44,375 nt of DNA from Planctomycetaceae bacterium (lineage in GTDB: Bacteria > Planctomycetota > Planctomycetia > Pirellulales > UBA1268): NCBI GenBank assembly GCA_021300535.1, contig JAJTED010000039.1:1-44375 (forward strand). Reading direction: 5' to 3'. Of this stretch, positions 27,211-35,748 are shown in pieces. A program made the position numbers and the translations under genes. Under the pieces are notes generated by a model, which was not told the origin of the DNA, searched no databases, and saw nothing but the letters and a program-made list of their open reading frames with translations. The stretch's first letter is position 1. Each line of letters starts with the position of its first letter.

Positions 27211-28407
27211 TCACCGCCTGGCCAGCGGGTGCTTGAGCGGCAGCCAGGCGCCGTCGGCCTTGCTCGAAGCCACCGCCTGCTCGATGAAGTACATCCCCTC
27301 GACGCCGTCGTGGATGTTGGGGTAGACGGTGTTCGTCCGCTCGAAGGCCCCGCCGCCGGCCGCCTCTGCCATGGCGTCGAAGGCGGCCCGATAGACGTTG
27401 GCGAAGGCCTCGAAGAATGCCTCCGGATGACCCGAGGGAAGCCGGCAGGCGGCCCGGCCCGAGTCGTTCATGAACGGGGCGTTGGGGTCGCGGGTGTAGA
27501 GCTGGTGCGGCTTGCCGTTGTGCCGCACGAGCATCTTGTTGGGCTCCTCCTGGCGCCACTCCAGGCTGCCGAGCGTGCCGTCGATCTGGATCCGCAGGTC
27601 GTTCTCGCGACCATGGCTGATCTGCGAGGCCGTCACCGTGCCCAGGGCGCCGTTCTCGTAGCGGATCACGGCGGTGCCGTAATCGTCGAGCGGCCGGCCT
27701 GGCACGAAGATCTTCAGATGGCCGCTGATCTTCTCCGGGAGCAGCCCGGTCATGTAACGGCCCAGGTTGTAAGCGTGGGTGCCGATGTCGCCGAAGCAGC
27801 CCGCCGCGCCGCTCTTGGCAGGATCGGTCCGCCAGGCGGCCTGCTTCTGCCCCTCGCTCTCGAGCCGGGTCCGCAGCCAGCCCTGGATGTACTCCGCCCG
27901 GATCGCCTGGATCTCGCCGAGCTGACCGGAGAGGATCATCTCCCGGGCCTGCCGGACGAGCGGATAGCCGGTGTAGTTGTGGCTCACGGCGAACACGGAC
28001 CGCGCCGTGGCCACCACCTTCGCCAGTTCCTCCGCCTCGGCGAGCGTGAGCGTCAGCGGCTTGTCGCAGACGACGTGGAAGCCGGCCTCGACCGCGGCCT
28101 TGGCCACGGGAAAGTGCATGTGATTGGGGGTCGTGATCGAGACGAAGTCGATCCGCTCTCCGGCCGGCAGGGTCCGCTCCTTGTCGAACATCTCCTGATA
28201 GGAGCCGTAGGCCCTCGCCGGGGCGACGTCGTAATCGGCGGCGCTGGCCTTGGAGCGGGCCGCGTCGCTGGAGAAGGCTCCGGCCACGAGGGCGGCCCGG
28301 TTGTCGAGGACCGCTGCGGTGACATGCACCCGCCCGATGAACGAGCCCTGCCCGCCGCCCACGATGCCCATCCGCAGTTTGCGGCCCAGCGTTCCATTCG
28401 GCGCCAT
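27211..28407 (-). CDS. Gfo/Idh/MocA family oxidoreductase
   Basis: 398 aa. AAGGA lies 8 nt before the ATG. The Rossmann fold is [18 protein letters not shown], followed by [16 protein letters not shown], the [19 protein letters not shown] segment equivalent to the EKP motif, [20 protein letters not shown], and the C-terminal substrate domain with [20 protein letters not shown] (G.h.D.g.H catalytic His). It is an NAD(P)-dependent sugar or inositol dehydrogenase-type enzyme, of the class planctomycetes have in large numbers; the substrate is unknown. A TAGAGT box (28491-28496, minus) is a possible -10. Confidence 0.93.
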   Translation of the reverse strand: MAPNGTLGRKLRMGIVGGGQGSFIGRVHVTAAVLDNRAALVAGAFSSDAARSKASAADYDVAPARAYGSYQEMFDKERTLPAGERIDFVSITTPNHMHFPVAKAAVEAGFHVVCDKPLTLTLAEAEELAKVVATARSVFAVSHNYTGYPLVRQAREMILSGQLGEIQAIRAEYIQGWLRTRLESEGQKQAAWRTDPAKSGAAGCFGDIGTHAYNLGRYMTGLLPEKISGHLKIFVPGRPLDDYGTAVIRYENGALGTVTASQISHGRENDLRIQIDGTLGSLEWRQEEPNKMLVRHNGKPHQLYTRDPNAPFMNDSGRAACRLPSGHPEAFFEAFANVYRAAFDAMAEAAGGGAFERTNTVYPNIHDGVEGMYFIEQAVASSKADGAWLPLKHPLARR

Positions 28408-28611
28408 AGCGCGGTTCCTTTTCCCCTTCCTGTCCGGATGCGTGCTCCTCGGCTGCGCCGCCCCGTGGCGGCCGCCGGAGGATCGCGACTCTAGCACACG
28501 GCCGGCCCGGCCACACGGGGCGGGGCCGTTGCCGCGGGCATGGCGGACAGCCTACGATGCGCCGACGGGCCGGGGCAGAGTTGACCGCCCGCCTCCACTC
28601 TCGGGCATGCC

Positions 28612-29571
28612 ATGGGATTTCAGGACCGCGGCTATTACCGTTCGCCACGCGGATCGTTCGCGTCCGAATGGAGCGGCGTGTCGATCCTCATCGCTCTCAA
28701 CGTCGGCCTCTGGCTGGCGAACTTCATCCTCTCGGGCGATCTGATCCGCGAGGTGTTCCCGCTGCGGCTGTGCCTCAACGACATCTTCTCGCTGCACTCG
28801 AACCTCACCAGCCATCCCTGGAACTTCTGGCAGCTGCTCACCTACGGCTTCCTCCACGACGGCCCGAGCCTGGAGCTGCAGGACACCCTGCGGACCGTGG
28901 GCCGGACGCAGACCTTCTCGCCGTTCCATCTCCTCGGCAACATGCTGATGCTCTTCTTCTTCGGCCGCGAGGTCGAGGCGACGATGGGGCGGGCCGAGTT
29001 TCTCCGCTTCTACTGCACGGCGATCGTCATGGCGGGGCTGTTCTGGGTGGTGGGAGAGCAGTTCCAGGAGCCGGGGATCAACGTTCGCCTCGTGGGGGCC
29101 AGTGGCGGCGTAATGGCGGTGCTCGCCGTCTTCATCTGGTACTTCCCCCAGCAGACCGTCTATTTCTGGGGCGTGCTGCCGGTGCCGGTGTGGGCGCTCG
29201 GCGTGCTCTACATCGCCATCGATTTCGGCGGCGCCCTGACCGGCGGCCGCGGCGTCCCGCAGGACGCGAAGCTCGTGGTGGCGCACATCGCCCACCTGGC
29301 AGGCGCCGCTTTCGGCCTCCTCTATGCCTGGCGGGGCTGGAGCCTGGAGGACCTCGGCACCTGGACGCAGCAGCTCCTCCGTCGCCGACCACGGATGCGG
29401 GTCGTGCATCCCAATGCCGACCAGGCCGAGGAAGAGGACGAACGGTCGCTTCACGAGACGGTGGATCGCATCCTCGCCAAGATCAGCCGCAGCGGCGAGT
29501 CGAGCCTCACCCCCGCGGAGCGGGCGACGCTCACCCGCGCCAGCCGCAAACTCAAGGATCGCTCGCGGTAG
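28612..29571 (+). CDS. Rhomboid-family intramembrane serine protease
   Basis: 319 aa. Six or seven membrane segments are seen, beginning with VSILIALNVGLWLANFILSG. HPWNFWQLLTYGFLHD and FSPFHLLGNMLMLFFFGREV correspond to the HxxxN region. LVGASGGVMAVLAVF gives the nucleophile in GxSG near residue 163, and VVAHIAHLAGAAFGLLYAW the catalytic His in TM6. A soluble C-terminal tail (about 255-319, EEEDERSLHETVDRILAKIS, then SSLTPAERATLTRASRK) resembles the C-terminal helical segment common in planctomycete and bacteroidete rhomboids. It cleaves transmembrane proteins within the membrane. Divergent from the Gfo/Idh gene. Confidence 0.93.
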   Translation: MGFQDRGYYRSPRGSFASEWSGVSILIALNVGLWLANFILSGDLIREVFPLRLCLNDIFSLHSNLTSHPWNFWQLLTYGFLHDGPSLELQDTLRTVGRTQTFSPFHLLGNMLMLFFFGREVEATMGRAEFLRFYCTAIVMAGLFWVVGEQFQEPGINVRLVGASGGVMAVLAVFIWYFPQQTVYFWGVLPVPVWALGVLYIAIDFGGALTGGRGVPQDAKLVVAHIAHLAGAAFGLLYAWRGWSLEDLGTWTQQLLRRRPRMRVVHPNADQAEEEDERSLHETVDRILAKISRSGESSLTPAERATLTRASRKLKDRSR

Positions 29572-29748
29572 AGCGGTTCCTGCATACCTGCAGCGTTTCC
29601 CGGCCACCTTGGGCTGGCGCGAGGGCTGCACGCAATTGTGGCGCCGCTGAAGCAGCGGGCGACCCTGTCGCCGCGTGGCGGATGAACGGGCCGGAAATGC
29701 TGCGCCGCGGGGTCCGGTCCGAGGGTGCCATGGCGTCTCGATGCGCGG

Positions 29749-29754
29749 TAAACT
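29749..29754 (+). promoter_or_regulatory. Candidate -10 box directly before 29761
   Basis: TAAACT ends 6 nt before the ATG at 29761, so transcription would begin at or next to the start codon and give a leaderless message. There is no ribosome site. The preceding gap 29572-29748 holds nothing recognisable. Confidence 0.35.
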
Positions 29755-29760
29755 TTTGTC

Positions 29761-30054
29761 ATGCACGACGATCACCATCAGGATCAGACATCGACGCGGG
29801 GTCTTCCCTGTCGGCGCTCGAGCGAGCGTGAGACGATCATCGCTGCGGCGCGACATGTCGTTCATCTGGATCCTGCCACGCGGGCCGCCGCGTTCGTCGG
29901 CCTCAGCAGGACGCTGGAGACGGTGCTCGGGCCATTGTCAGCACCGGAGCGTCGCCGTCGTCGGCTGGCAGCGGAGCGGCTCGACCCGCTTCCGAGTCCG
30001 TGGTGGAAGTACATGCGTCGCACCGAGTGGCCGACCGCCGATGCCGCCTCCTGA
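29761..30054 (+). CDS. Small protein upstream of a nucleotidyltransferase
   Basis: 97 aa, not recognised. It is basic and helical (ERETIIAAARHVVHLDPATR, then SAPERRRRRLAAERLDPLPS) with no signal peptide. It is in the same reading frame as the next gene, separated by one TGA and a 30-nt stretch that is open. It might be a partner or regulator of the nucleotidyltransferase, or both may be halves of a gene arrangement damaged between 30040 and 30085. Confidence 0.5.
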   Translation: MHDDHHQDQTSTRGLPCRRSSERETIIAAARHVVHLDPATRAAAFVGLSRTLETVLGPLSAPERRRRRLAAERLDPLPSPWWKYMRRTEWPTADAAS

Positions 30055-30084
30055 ACAGCCGACGTCGTCGTTCTGCTCGCGGCG

Positions 30085-30648
30085 GTGTTCGACAGACTCC
30101 GGATCCCCTACGCGTTCGGCGGGGCGTTGGCCGCGAGCTTCTGGGGCATCCCGCGGACCACCCAGGATGCGGATTGTCTCGTCGCCGTGCCGGCGCTCGG
30201 GTACCAGAAACTTGCCGATGCACTGTCCGCAGCCGGATTCCTCATCGACGAGCTGGACGGCACGCGGCCGGTGGCCGTGGCCGAATTGCGGAGGCAGATC
30301 GCCGACAGGGGATTCATGAGCCTGGTCCACGAGTCGACGACCGTCGAACTGTTCGTGCCGCTGGTGCCGCTCCAGCACGCCATCCTCGAACGGGCCCAGG
30401 AGTTTCCGTTTGCCGACCGCACGATCCGGGTCACGACGGCCGAGGACCTGATCCTGCTGAAGATGGCGTTTCATCGCCAGAAAGACCTGATGGACGTCAA
30501 GGGTATCCTGCACGTGCAGCAGGGCCGGCTCGATGTCGGCTATGTACGGCAGTCGGCCACGCGGATGCTCGAAGCGAGTGTGGCGGCGGAGCTGGAGACG
30601 CTGCTCGGCGAGTACGGTGGTGGCAGCTCGGCGCACGGGGTGCAGTGA
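30085..30648 (+). CDS. Nucleotidyltransferase-fold protein (AbiEii/DUF6036-like)
   Basis: 187 aa from a GTG at 30085; the open frame extends back to the TGA at 30052, and no ribosome site is visible, so the 5' end is unsure. FDRLRIPYAFGGALAASFWG with TTQDADCLVAVP is the GG...S/A...DxD pattern of minimal nucleotidyltransferases; IRVTTAEDLILLKMAFHRQK and DLMDVKGILHVQ are the typical C-terminal blocks (third acidic residue, RxKDxxDV). Such proteins often serve as the toxin or modifier in two-gene modules or as housekeeping nucleotidyltransferases of unknown target. The small gene upstream makes a two-gene module possible. Followed by two strong hairpins. Confidence 0.78.
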   Translation: MFDRLRIPYAFGGALAASFWGIPRTTQDADCLVAVPALGYQKLADALSAAGFLIDELDGTRPVAVAELRRQIADRGFMSLVHESTTVELFVPLVPLQHAILERAQEFPFADRTIRVTTAEDLILLKMAFHRQKDLMDVKGILHVQQGRLDVGYVRQSATRMLEASVAAELETLLGEYGGGSSAHGVQ

Positions 30649-30687
30649 AGGATCCAGCCGCTGATTTTCGCACGCGCTCCCGGTCAT

Positions 30688-30711
30688 CTGCCGTGAACGT
30701 GTTCACGGCAG
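30688..30711. terminator. Perfect 11-bp inverted repeat after the nucleotidyltransferase
   Basis: CTGCCGTGAAC and GTTCACGGCAG are exact complements around a GT centre. It lies 40 nt after the gene and no T-tract follows. It could be a terminator or an operator-like dyad. Confidence 0.5.
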
Positions 30712-30725
30712 CGTGTGCCGGCGGC

Positions 30726-30744
30726 GCGGCCGTCTCACGGCCGC
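30726..30744. terminator. Second hairpin in the same gap
   Basis: GCGGCCGT-ctc-ACGGCCGC forms a perfect 8-bp GC stem with a 3-nt loop, 15 nt after the previous dyad. The rest of the 269-nt convergent gap (30649-30917) shows nothing else. Confidence 0.5.
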
Positions 30745-30917
30745 GTAAGGTCGGCGGCCGCCGCCAAGGGCAGCGGGCACACGAAGCGGCTGCCGCCGTC
30801 GGTGAGCACCTGCTGCGATCCTGTGCCCGGCCGGTCCCGGCTGTTGCGCCTCATGATCCGCCCCGCCAGGCCGACGCTTGCCGACGGGCCATTGGCCGAC
30901 CTATCCATTATCCATGG

Positions 30918-31586
30918 TCACCGCGGCATGGCCGCGGGCAGGGCGGCAGTGCGGGCGTCGGGCCGGGCCTGCATCCGCAGGCGGGTGATCGCCGCCACCA
31001 CCTCCTCGAACTTCAGCTCGTCGAGGTGGCCCGAAAGCGTGGCCTGCGCCCGTCCGTGGATGTCGAGGATCGCGACGTTGGGCGTCTGGGCCACCATGCC
31101 GAAGTGCCGCCGCATGCTGTCGTCGAAGTCGAGCCACACCGAGACGAACTCGGATTCCTTCCGCAGCCGCGACCGGGCCACCGCCCGCAGCGGCTTGGGC
31201 ACCTCCGAGATGCAGGCCACCGGTATGACGTGGACGTCGGGCACGCGGGCGTTCGCCGGCCAGCCGGGCAGCCCGACCACCGGCTGCCGCGACCACTCGG
31301 TCGCCGGGGCACCCGCCGCGGTCGGATGGAAGCGGACGTGCAGTTTGCGGCCCATTTCCAGGGCCGCCTCGGCCCCGTGACGGTCGGCGTACACGAGCAC
31401 GACCACGTCGCCGCGCAGGAGCGCCGTCTCGCGGCGGTTCTTGAACTGGTCCTCGAGAACGACGTCCACGACGCGGTCGGCCACCTGGGCCGATGCGTCC
31501 GGCACGACGCCGAGCACGAGGCACGTCGCGAGCAGCGGCAGCCACGGACAGAGGGGACGCAGGCATGTCGCACGCGGCTGGTTCAT
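30918..31586 (-). CDS. Exported thioredoxin-fold protein without CxxC
   Basis: 222 aa from the ATG at 31586. Signal peptide: LCPWLPLLATCLVLGVVPDASA. The following VVDVVLEDQFKNRRETALLR and GDVVVLVYADRHGAEAALEM are arranged as in redoxin/YtfJ-like domains, where the second block should carry the active-site cysteines; none is present. VARSRLRKESEFVSVWLDFD and QTPNVAILDIHGRAQATLSG, then HLDELKFEEVVAAI, complete the fold. Hence a redox-inactive thioredoxin-fold protein, periplasmic. It lies 67 nt after the MMPL gene and may be co-transcribed with it. Function unknown. Confidence 0.7.
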   Translation of the reverse strand: MNQPRATCLRPLCPWLPLLATCLVLGVVPDASAQVADRVVDVVLEDQFKNRRETALLRGDVVVLVYADRHGAEAALEMGRKLHVRFHPTAAGAPATEWSRQPVVGLPGWPANARVPDVHVIPVACISEVPKPLRAVARSRLRKESEFVSVWLDFDDSMRRHFGMVAQTPNVAILDIHGRAQATLSGHLDELKFEEVVAAITRLRMQARPDARTAALPAAMPR

Positions 31587-31653
31587 GGGGCACCGTTGGG
31601 ATGTGGGGAGCGGGGGAGGTACCGCGCCATCGGTCGCCGGGGCAAGCCGGGTT

Positions 31654-34470
31654 TCAGGCCGCGGCCCGGAGTTCGCCGGCGCCAACCGGTTCGTCGGCGG
31701 TCGCCGGCGCCGCGACAAGCTCCCCGGCCTCATCGCCGCCCGCGTCGGCCGCGCCGCCCAAGGGCCGCACGACCGCCAGGATCGCCGGCAGCAGGACCAG
31801 CGACGTGATCGTGCAGGTGGTGACGCCCAGGGTGAGCACGCGGCCCAGGCTTTCCAGGCCCTTGTGGCTGGCCACCATCAGCGCGCCGAAGCCGAGAATC
31901 GTTGTCAGCGCGTCGACGAGCACGGAGTTGGCGGTGGAGGCGCTGATCCGGTATGGTCCCGGCCGCTCCAGGGCGTCGTGGACGATGTGCACGCCATAGT
32001 CGACGGCGATGCCCAGAATCAGCGGAATACCGATCAGGTTCGCGGGATTGAGGTCGATGCCGACGAGCCCCATGAGGCCGAGCGTCTGCGCCATGCCCAG
32101 GGCCAGAGGCAGCGCCGCGAGCAGCGCGTGCAGGATGCTGCGGAAGTCGAGCCACAGCACGGCGAGGATCACGATCAGGGAGTACAACGCCGCCTGCTCG
32201 TAACTCCGCTTCATCTCCAGCGACGCCTCGTAGGCCTGGAGCGGATTGCCGGTGGCCCGCGGGTCGACGGCGCGGACGTCCTTCACGAACCGCTCCAGCG
32301 CGTCGAAGTTCCAGATGTCGCCACGGCCGTAGATCTTCAGCAGGTGGCGGCCACTGGAGCCCACAAACCGCTCCACGAGGCTCGGCGGCAGGTCGGCGAG
32401 CTGCGGCGGCTCGGGATCGGCGACGCCGGCGAGGGCGTGGAGACGGGTGAGCAGATCGCCCGCGGCCCGCTGCTGGAAGGCGGCCAGCGTCCGGAAGCAG
32501 TCTTCCGGCCCCATCCGCCGCAGCGCCTCGCGGGCCCGTTCCAGATGCCATGCGGTCCGCAGACCGCCGGGCCGCTTCACCGCCTCACCCTGCGCCCAGC
32601 CGAGCGTCTCGCCGAGGGCTTCGAGCCGATCGACCGGGATCTCCGGCGGCCGCTCGGGCAGGTTCGCCAGCCGGCCGCGGATTCGCTCGATGATCGGTCG
32701 CTTCAGGTCCTCGTCCACGGGCAGCAGCGACGCGATCTCGTCCACCCGCTCCACGCTGGGCAGCGCCTTCAGCTGCTCCTTCCGCGCGAGCAGCTCCTCG
32801 CGGGAGTTGGCGATCGACAACGCGTACCACACGCTCTGGTCACACTCCTCGAGCAGTTTCTTCTCGACGGCCACGCTCTCCAGGCCGTCGGGCTGGAGGT
32901 TGAGCAGGTTGTGGTCGTAGTCGAGCTCGTGAAGGCCGCCCGCCAGCGCCATCGTGCCGGCCATGGCTGCCAGAGCCACGAACCGCGGATGCCGCAGGAC
33001 CGGCGCCAGCCAGGCATGCACGGGCACCGGTTCGGGAATCCGGCTCCCGAGCCAGCTGCGATCGACGATCGCCACCACCGCCGGCAGCACGAGCAGCTCC
33101 GCCGCGCAGCAAAGGAGAATGCCGCCGCCGGCGATCATGCCCAGCTCCGCCACGCCGACGAAACTCGTCAGCGCCGCGCAGAAGAAGGCGACGGCCGTGG
33201 TGATCGCGCCGGTGAGGATGCCGGGGCCGACCGAGCCGCTGGTTTCCAGGAGCGCCGCGTCGCAGGCATGCCCCGCCCGCCGGAACTCCAAATAGCGGCC
33301 GATGTAGTAGGTGCCATAGTCGATGCCCACGCCGATCATCGTGACCGTGAAGGTCACGCTGAGAATGTTGAGGTGGCCGACGCTCACCGTCGCCCAGCCG
33401 AAGGCCCAGGCCATGCCGATCACGAGCACGCCGTTGGCCATCATGGCGTGCCGGATGCCGCCGAAGCCCGCGATGATGACGATCGCCACGGCCGCCAGCG
33501 ACAGGCCGCTGGCCCACACCATCGACTGCTGGCTCGACCGCATCTCGTCGTCTTCCATCACCGGCAGGCCGGTGAGGCCGATCGTGGTGTCGGGATGCCG
33601 CGCGGCCACCACCGCGATGATCCGCCGCAATTCGTCGGTGGCGGCCGACGCCCCCGCGAAGCCGCCCTCCGCCTTCACCATCCGCAGGAGCACGAAGCCG
33701 AGCCGGCCATCCTTCGCCAGGAGGTGCTCGCTCGACAGGTCGCGGAGCGTGGACAGGGACTCCGGCATGCTCGGCCAGGGCGAAAGATACTCCGCCAGCC
33801 GCGGGTCGGCCGGCTGGGCCGCCGGCTCCATGCCCGCCAGCAGCGCCTCGCTGTACCGCTCGAGCGCGGCCGTGGGGGACTCCGCCTGGCCGGAAACACC
33901 GCCGGCCACCATCTGGCCGGCCATCCCGGCGACCATGGTACCGACCTTCAACTGCGCCCAGCCGCCGGCCAGGATCGGCTCCGTCCGCTCGATGAACCGG
34001 TCGATGGCGGCGAGGTCGGCGGGCGCGAGATAGTGCAGGCCCTTGGCACGGATTCGCGACAGGTCCACCTCGTGGAGCACCGAGCGGAAGAGGTCGCCCT
34101 CACGGGCCACCTCGCGCGACACCTCCTCCAGGACGGCGATCACGTCCTCCCGCACGCGGCCCTCGACCACGACCACCGCGTCGTCGTCCTCGCCGAACTC
34201 GTGGATGTAATCGATCCACAGCTTGTTGTATTCGCTCTCCGGGTCGAGCAGGTCCACGCGGCTCACCTTGTAGCCGAGATGCCGGGCCGTCCAGAGACCG
34301 GCCAGGCCCGCGGAGAGGATGGCGGCGATCACGATCGCCAACGGCCAGCGCAGACAGGCATGCGTCCAGGCCACGAGGCCACGGCCCAGAAGGCTCTTCG
34401 GCGGGGGGAGCGTTCGGGCGGGCGCGGCGGCCGGGGCGGCATCGGCGTTGGGGTCGTGGAGGTGCAGCAT
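31654..34470 (-). CDS. MMPL/RND transporter, HpnN-like
   Basis: 938 aa with two RND halves. Each half has one N-terminal helix (WPLAIVIAAILSAGLAGLW; FVALAAMAGTMALAGGLHEL), a large extracytoplasmic loop, and a five-helix bundle, for example SLAAVAIVIIAGFGGIRHAM, SVTFTVTMIGVGIDYGTYYI, FVGVAELGMIAGGGILLCCA in the first half and LIGIPLILGIAVDYGVHIVH, LTTILGFGALMVASHKGLES in the second. The GxGxDYG motifs are the conserved TM4 sequences of MMPL proteins. The closest known group is HpnN, which moves hopanoids to the outer membrane; planctomycetes make hopanoids in some lineages. No hpn genes are nearby, so the cargo is uncertain. Full length. Confidence 0.9.
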   Translation of the reverse strand: MLHLHDPNADAAPAAAPARTLPPPKSLLGRGLVAWTHACLRWPLAIVIAAILSAGLAGLWTARHLGYKVSRVDLLDPESEYNKLWIDYIHEFGEDDDAVVVVEGRVREDVIAVLEEVSREVAREGDLFRSVLHEVDLSRIRAKGLHYLAPADLAAIDRFIERTEPILAGGWAQLKVGTMVAGMAGQMVAGGVSGQAESPTAALERYSEALLAGMEPAAQPADPRLAEYLSPWPSMPESLSTLRDLSSEHLLAKDGRLGFVLLRMVKAEGGFAGASAATDELRRIIAVVAARHPDTTIGLTGLPVMEDDEMRSSQQSMVWASGLSLAAVAIVIIAGFGGIRHAMMANGVLVIGMAWAFGWATVSVGHLNILSVTFTVTMIGVGIDYGTYYIGRYLEFRRAGHACDAALLETSGSVGPGILTGAITTAVAFFCAALTSFVGVAELGMIAGGGILLCCAAELLVLPAVVAIVDRSWLGSRIPEPVPVHAWLAPVLRHPRFVALAAMAGTMALAGGLHELDYDHNLLNLQPDGLESVAVEKKLLEECDQSVWYALSIANSREELLARKEQLKALPSVERVDEIASLLPVDEDLKRPIIERIRGRLANLPERPPEIPVDRLEALGETLGWAQGEAVKRPGGLRTAWHLERAREALRRMGPEDCFRTLAAFQQRAAGDLLTRLHALAGVADPEPPQLADLPPSLVERFVGSSGRHLLKIYGRGDIWNFDALERFVKDVRAVDPRATGNPLQAYEASLEMKRSYEQAALYSLIVILAVLWLDFRSILHALLAALPLALGMAQTLGLMGLVGIDLNPANLIGIPLILGIAVDYGVHIVHDALERPGPYRISASTANSVLVDALTTILGFGALMVASHKGLESLGRVLTLGVTTCTITSLVLLPAILAVVRPLGGAADAGGDEAGELVAAPATADEPVGAGELRAAA

Positions 34471-34692
34471 CGACGCGGTCCGGCGGACGAACGGGGGGCG
34501 GGATGGTAGGGAACCTGCGGCACCCGGCCAAGCCCCGATTCGCCGCGCGACGGCAACCCCGGCAAGGTGGGCAAACCCTGCGAATTTCGCGAGGAAATCA
34601 CTGGGCCGAGCGGCTCTCGCAGGCCGAAAACTCCCCGGGGAGACGGCGGACCGCCGCCGTCCAGAGGGGCCTGTCGATCCGGGGGGATTCGC

Positions 34693-35604
34693 ATGGGTGG
34701 GCGCGCAATCGCACTGGCCGTGGGGCTGGCGTTGGTGGCCGGAGTGATCCGAGCCGCCGAATCACCGCACATGGCGCAGGGCGGCATCGCCGCGGCGTTG
34801 GCCGATGCGGGCGCATCGGGCCGCGACGCACGGCGCCGGGCCGCGGAGGCGGTGCCGCTCGACCGCATGCCGGAGGCCCAGCGAAAACTCGCCGCCCAGA
34901 GCCTGCGGTCGGCCACGCTGTTCCGCCACCTGCCGGCCGAAACCGTGACCTGCGATCCCGCGCTGCTCGAGTTCATCCTCGCGCGGCCCGAGGTGATGGT
35001 CGATCTGTGGCGGGCGCTGGGCATCAGCCGGCTCGCGCTCGATCCCGCCGGCCCGGGCCAGTGGCGCATGTCAGACGGCTACGGCACGACAGGCACGGTG
35101 CGGCTGCTCCATCAGGAGCGGACGCCGCACGGCGGGCTACTCGTGTTCCATGGCCGCGGCGGCTACACCGGCCCGCTCGCGCCCCGCCAGCTCACCGGCT
35201 CCTGCCTGGTCGTCATCCGCCACGCGACGCTCGATCCCGACGCCCAGGGGCGGCCGCAGCAGGCCGTGCAGATCGACGCCTTCCTCGACGTGGACGGGCT
35301 CGGCCTGGAGATCGTGACCCGCACCCTGCAGCCGCTGATCATCCGCTCCGCGGCCGCAAACCTCCACGAGATCTGCCTCTTCATCTCGCAGTTCGCGGCG
35401 GCCGCCCAGCGCAACCCGGCCGGCGTGGAGCGGCTCGTCGAGCGAATGAGCCGCACCGCACCGCCGGACCGCCGGACCCTCGCCCGGCTGGCCGCGGGCA
35501 GGCCGTCGTCCCGGTCGCAGCCGGCGGTTTCGCCCGACGAGATGCAGGCTGAACTCGCCGCCCGCTGGATGCCGGCGGACCAGCTCGCGCCGGCCCGGCG
35601 GTGA
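34693..35604 (+). CDS. Exported planctomycete protein of unknown function
   Basis: 303 aa from the ATG at 34693, preceded by GGGGGG seven nt upstream; a start at 34567 would add an unlikely 42 residues. Signal peptide: MGGRAIALAVGLALVAGVIR. No known domain is evident. Conserved-looking blocks are LPAETVTCDPALLEFILARP, EVMVDLWRALGISRLALDPA, GTTGTVRLLHQERTPHGGLL, GRGGYTGPLAPRQLTGSCLV and VQIDAFLDVDGLGLEIVTRT, then IIRSAAANLHEICLFISQF. The middle part looks like a lipid- or ligand-binding beta fold. The gene is divergent from the MMPL transporter across a 222-nt gap, which suggests a link to envelope transport without proving it. Confidence 0.75.
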   Translation: MGGRAIALAVGLALVAGVIRAAESPHMAQGGIAAALADAGASGRDARRRAAEAVPLDRMPEAQRKLAAQSLRSATLFRHLPAETVTCDPALLEFILARPEVMVDLWRALGISRLALDPAGPGQWRMSDGYGTTGTVRLLHQERTPHGGLLVFHGRGGYTGPLAPRQLTGSCLVVIRHATLDPDAQGRPQQAVQIDAFLDVDGLGLEIVTRTLQPLIIRSAAANLHEICLFISQFAAAAQRNPAGVERLVERMSRTAPPDRRTLARLAAGRPSSRSQPAVSPDEMQAELAARWMPADQLAPARR

Positions 35605-35748
35605 CGATTGCATCCCGCCAGCCGATCCTCTCGGCAGCCTTGGGCGGCTGCGCGACCCGCGGTGGTCGACAAGGCAGGCGGCACCACCAGCACGCATCTG
35701 CTCCGGCCCCACCGAAAACCATGGCGCCGCGGGCATCCCCTCGACCGC

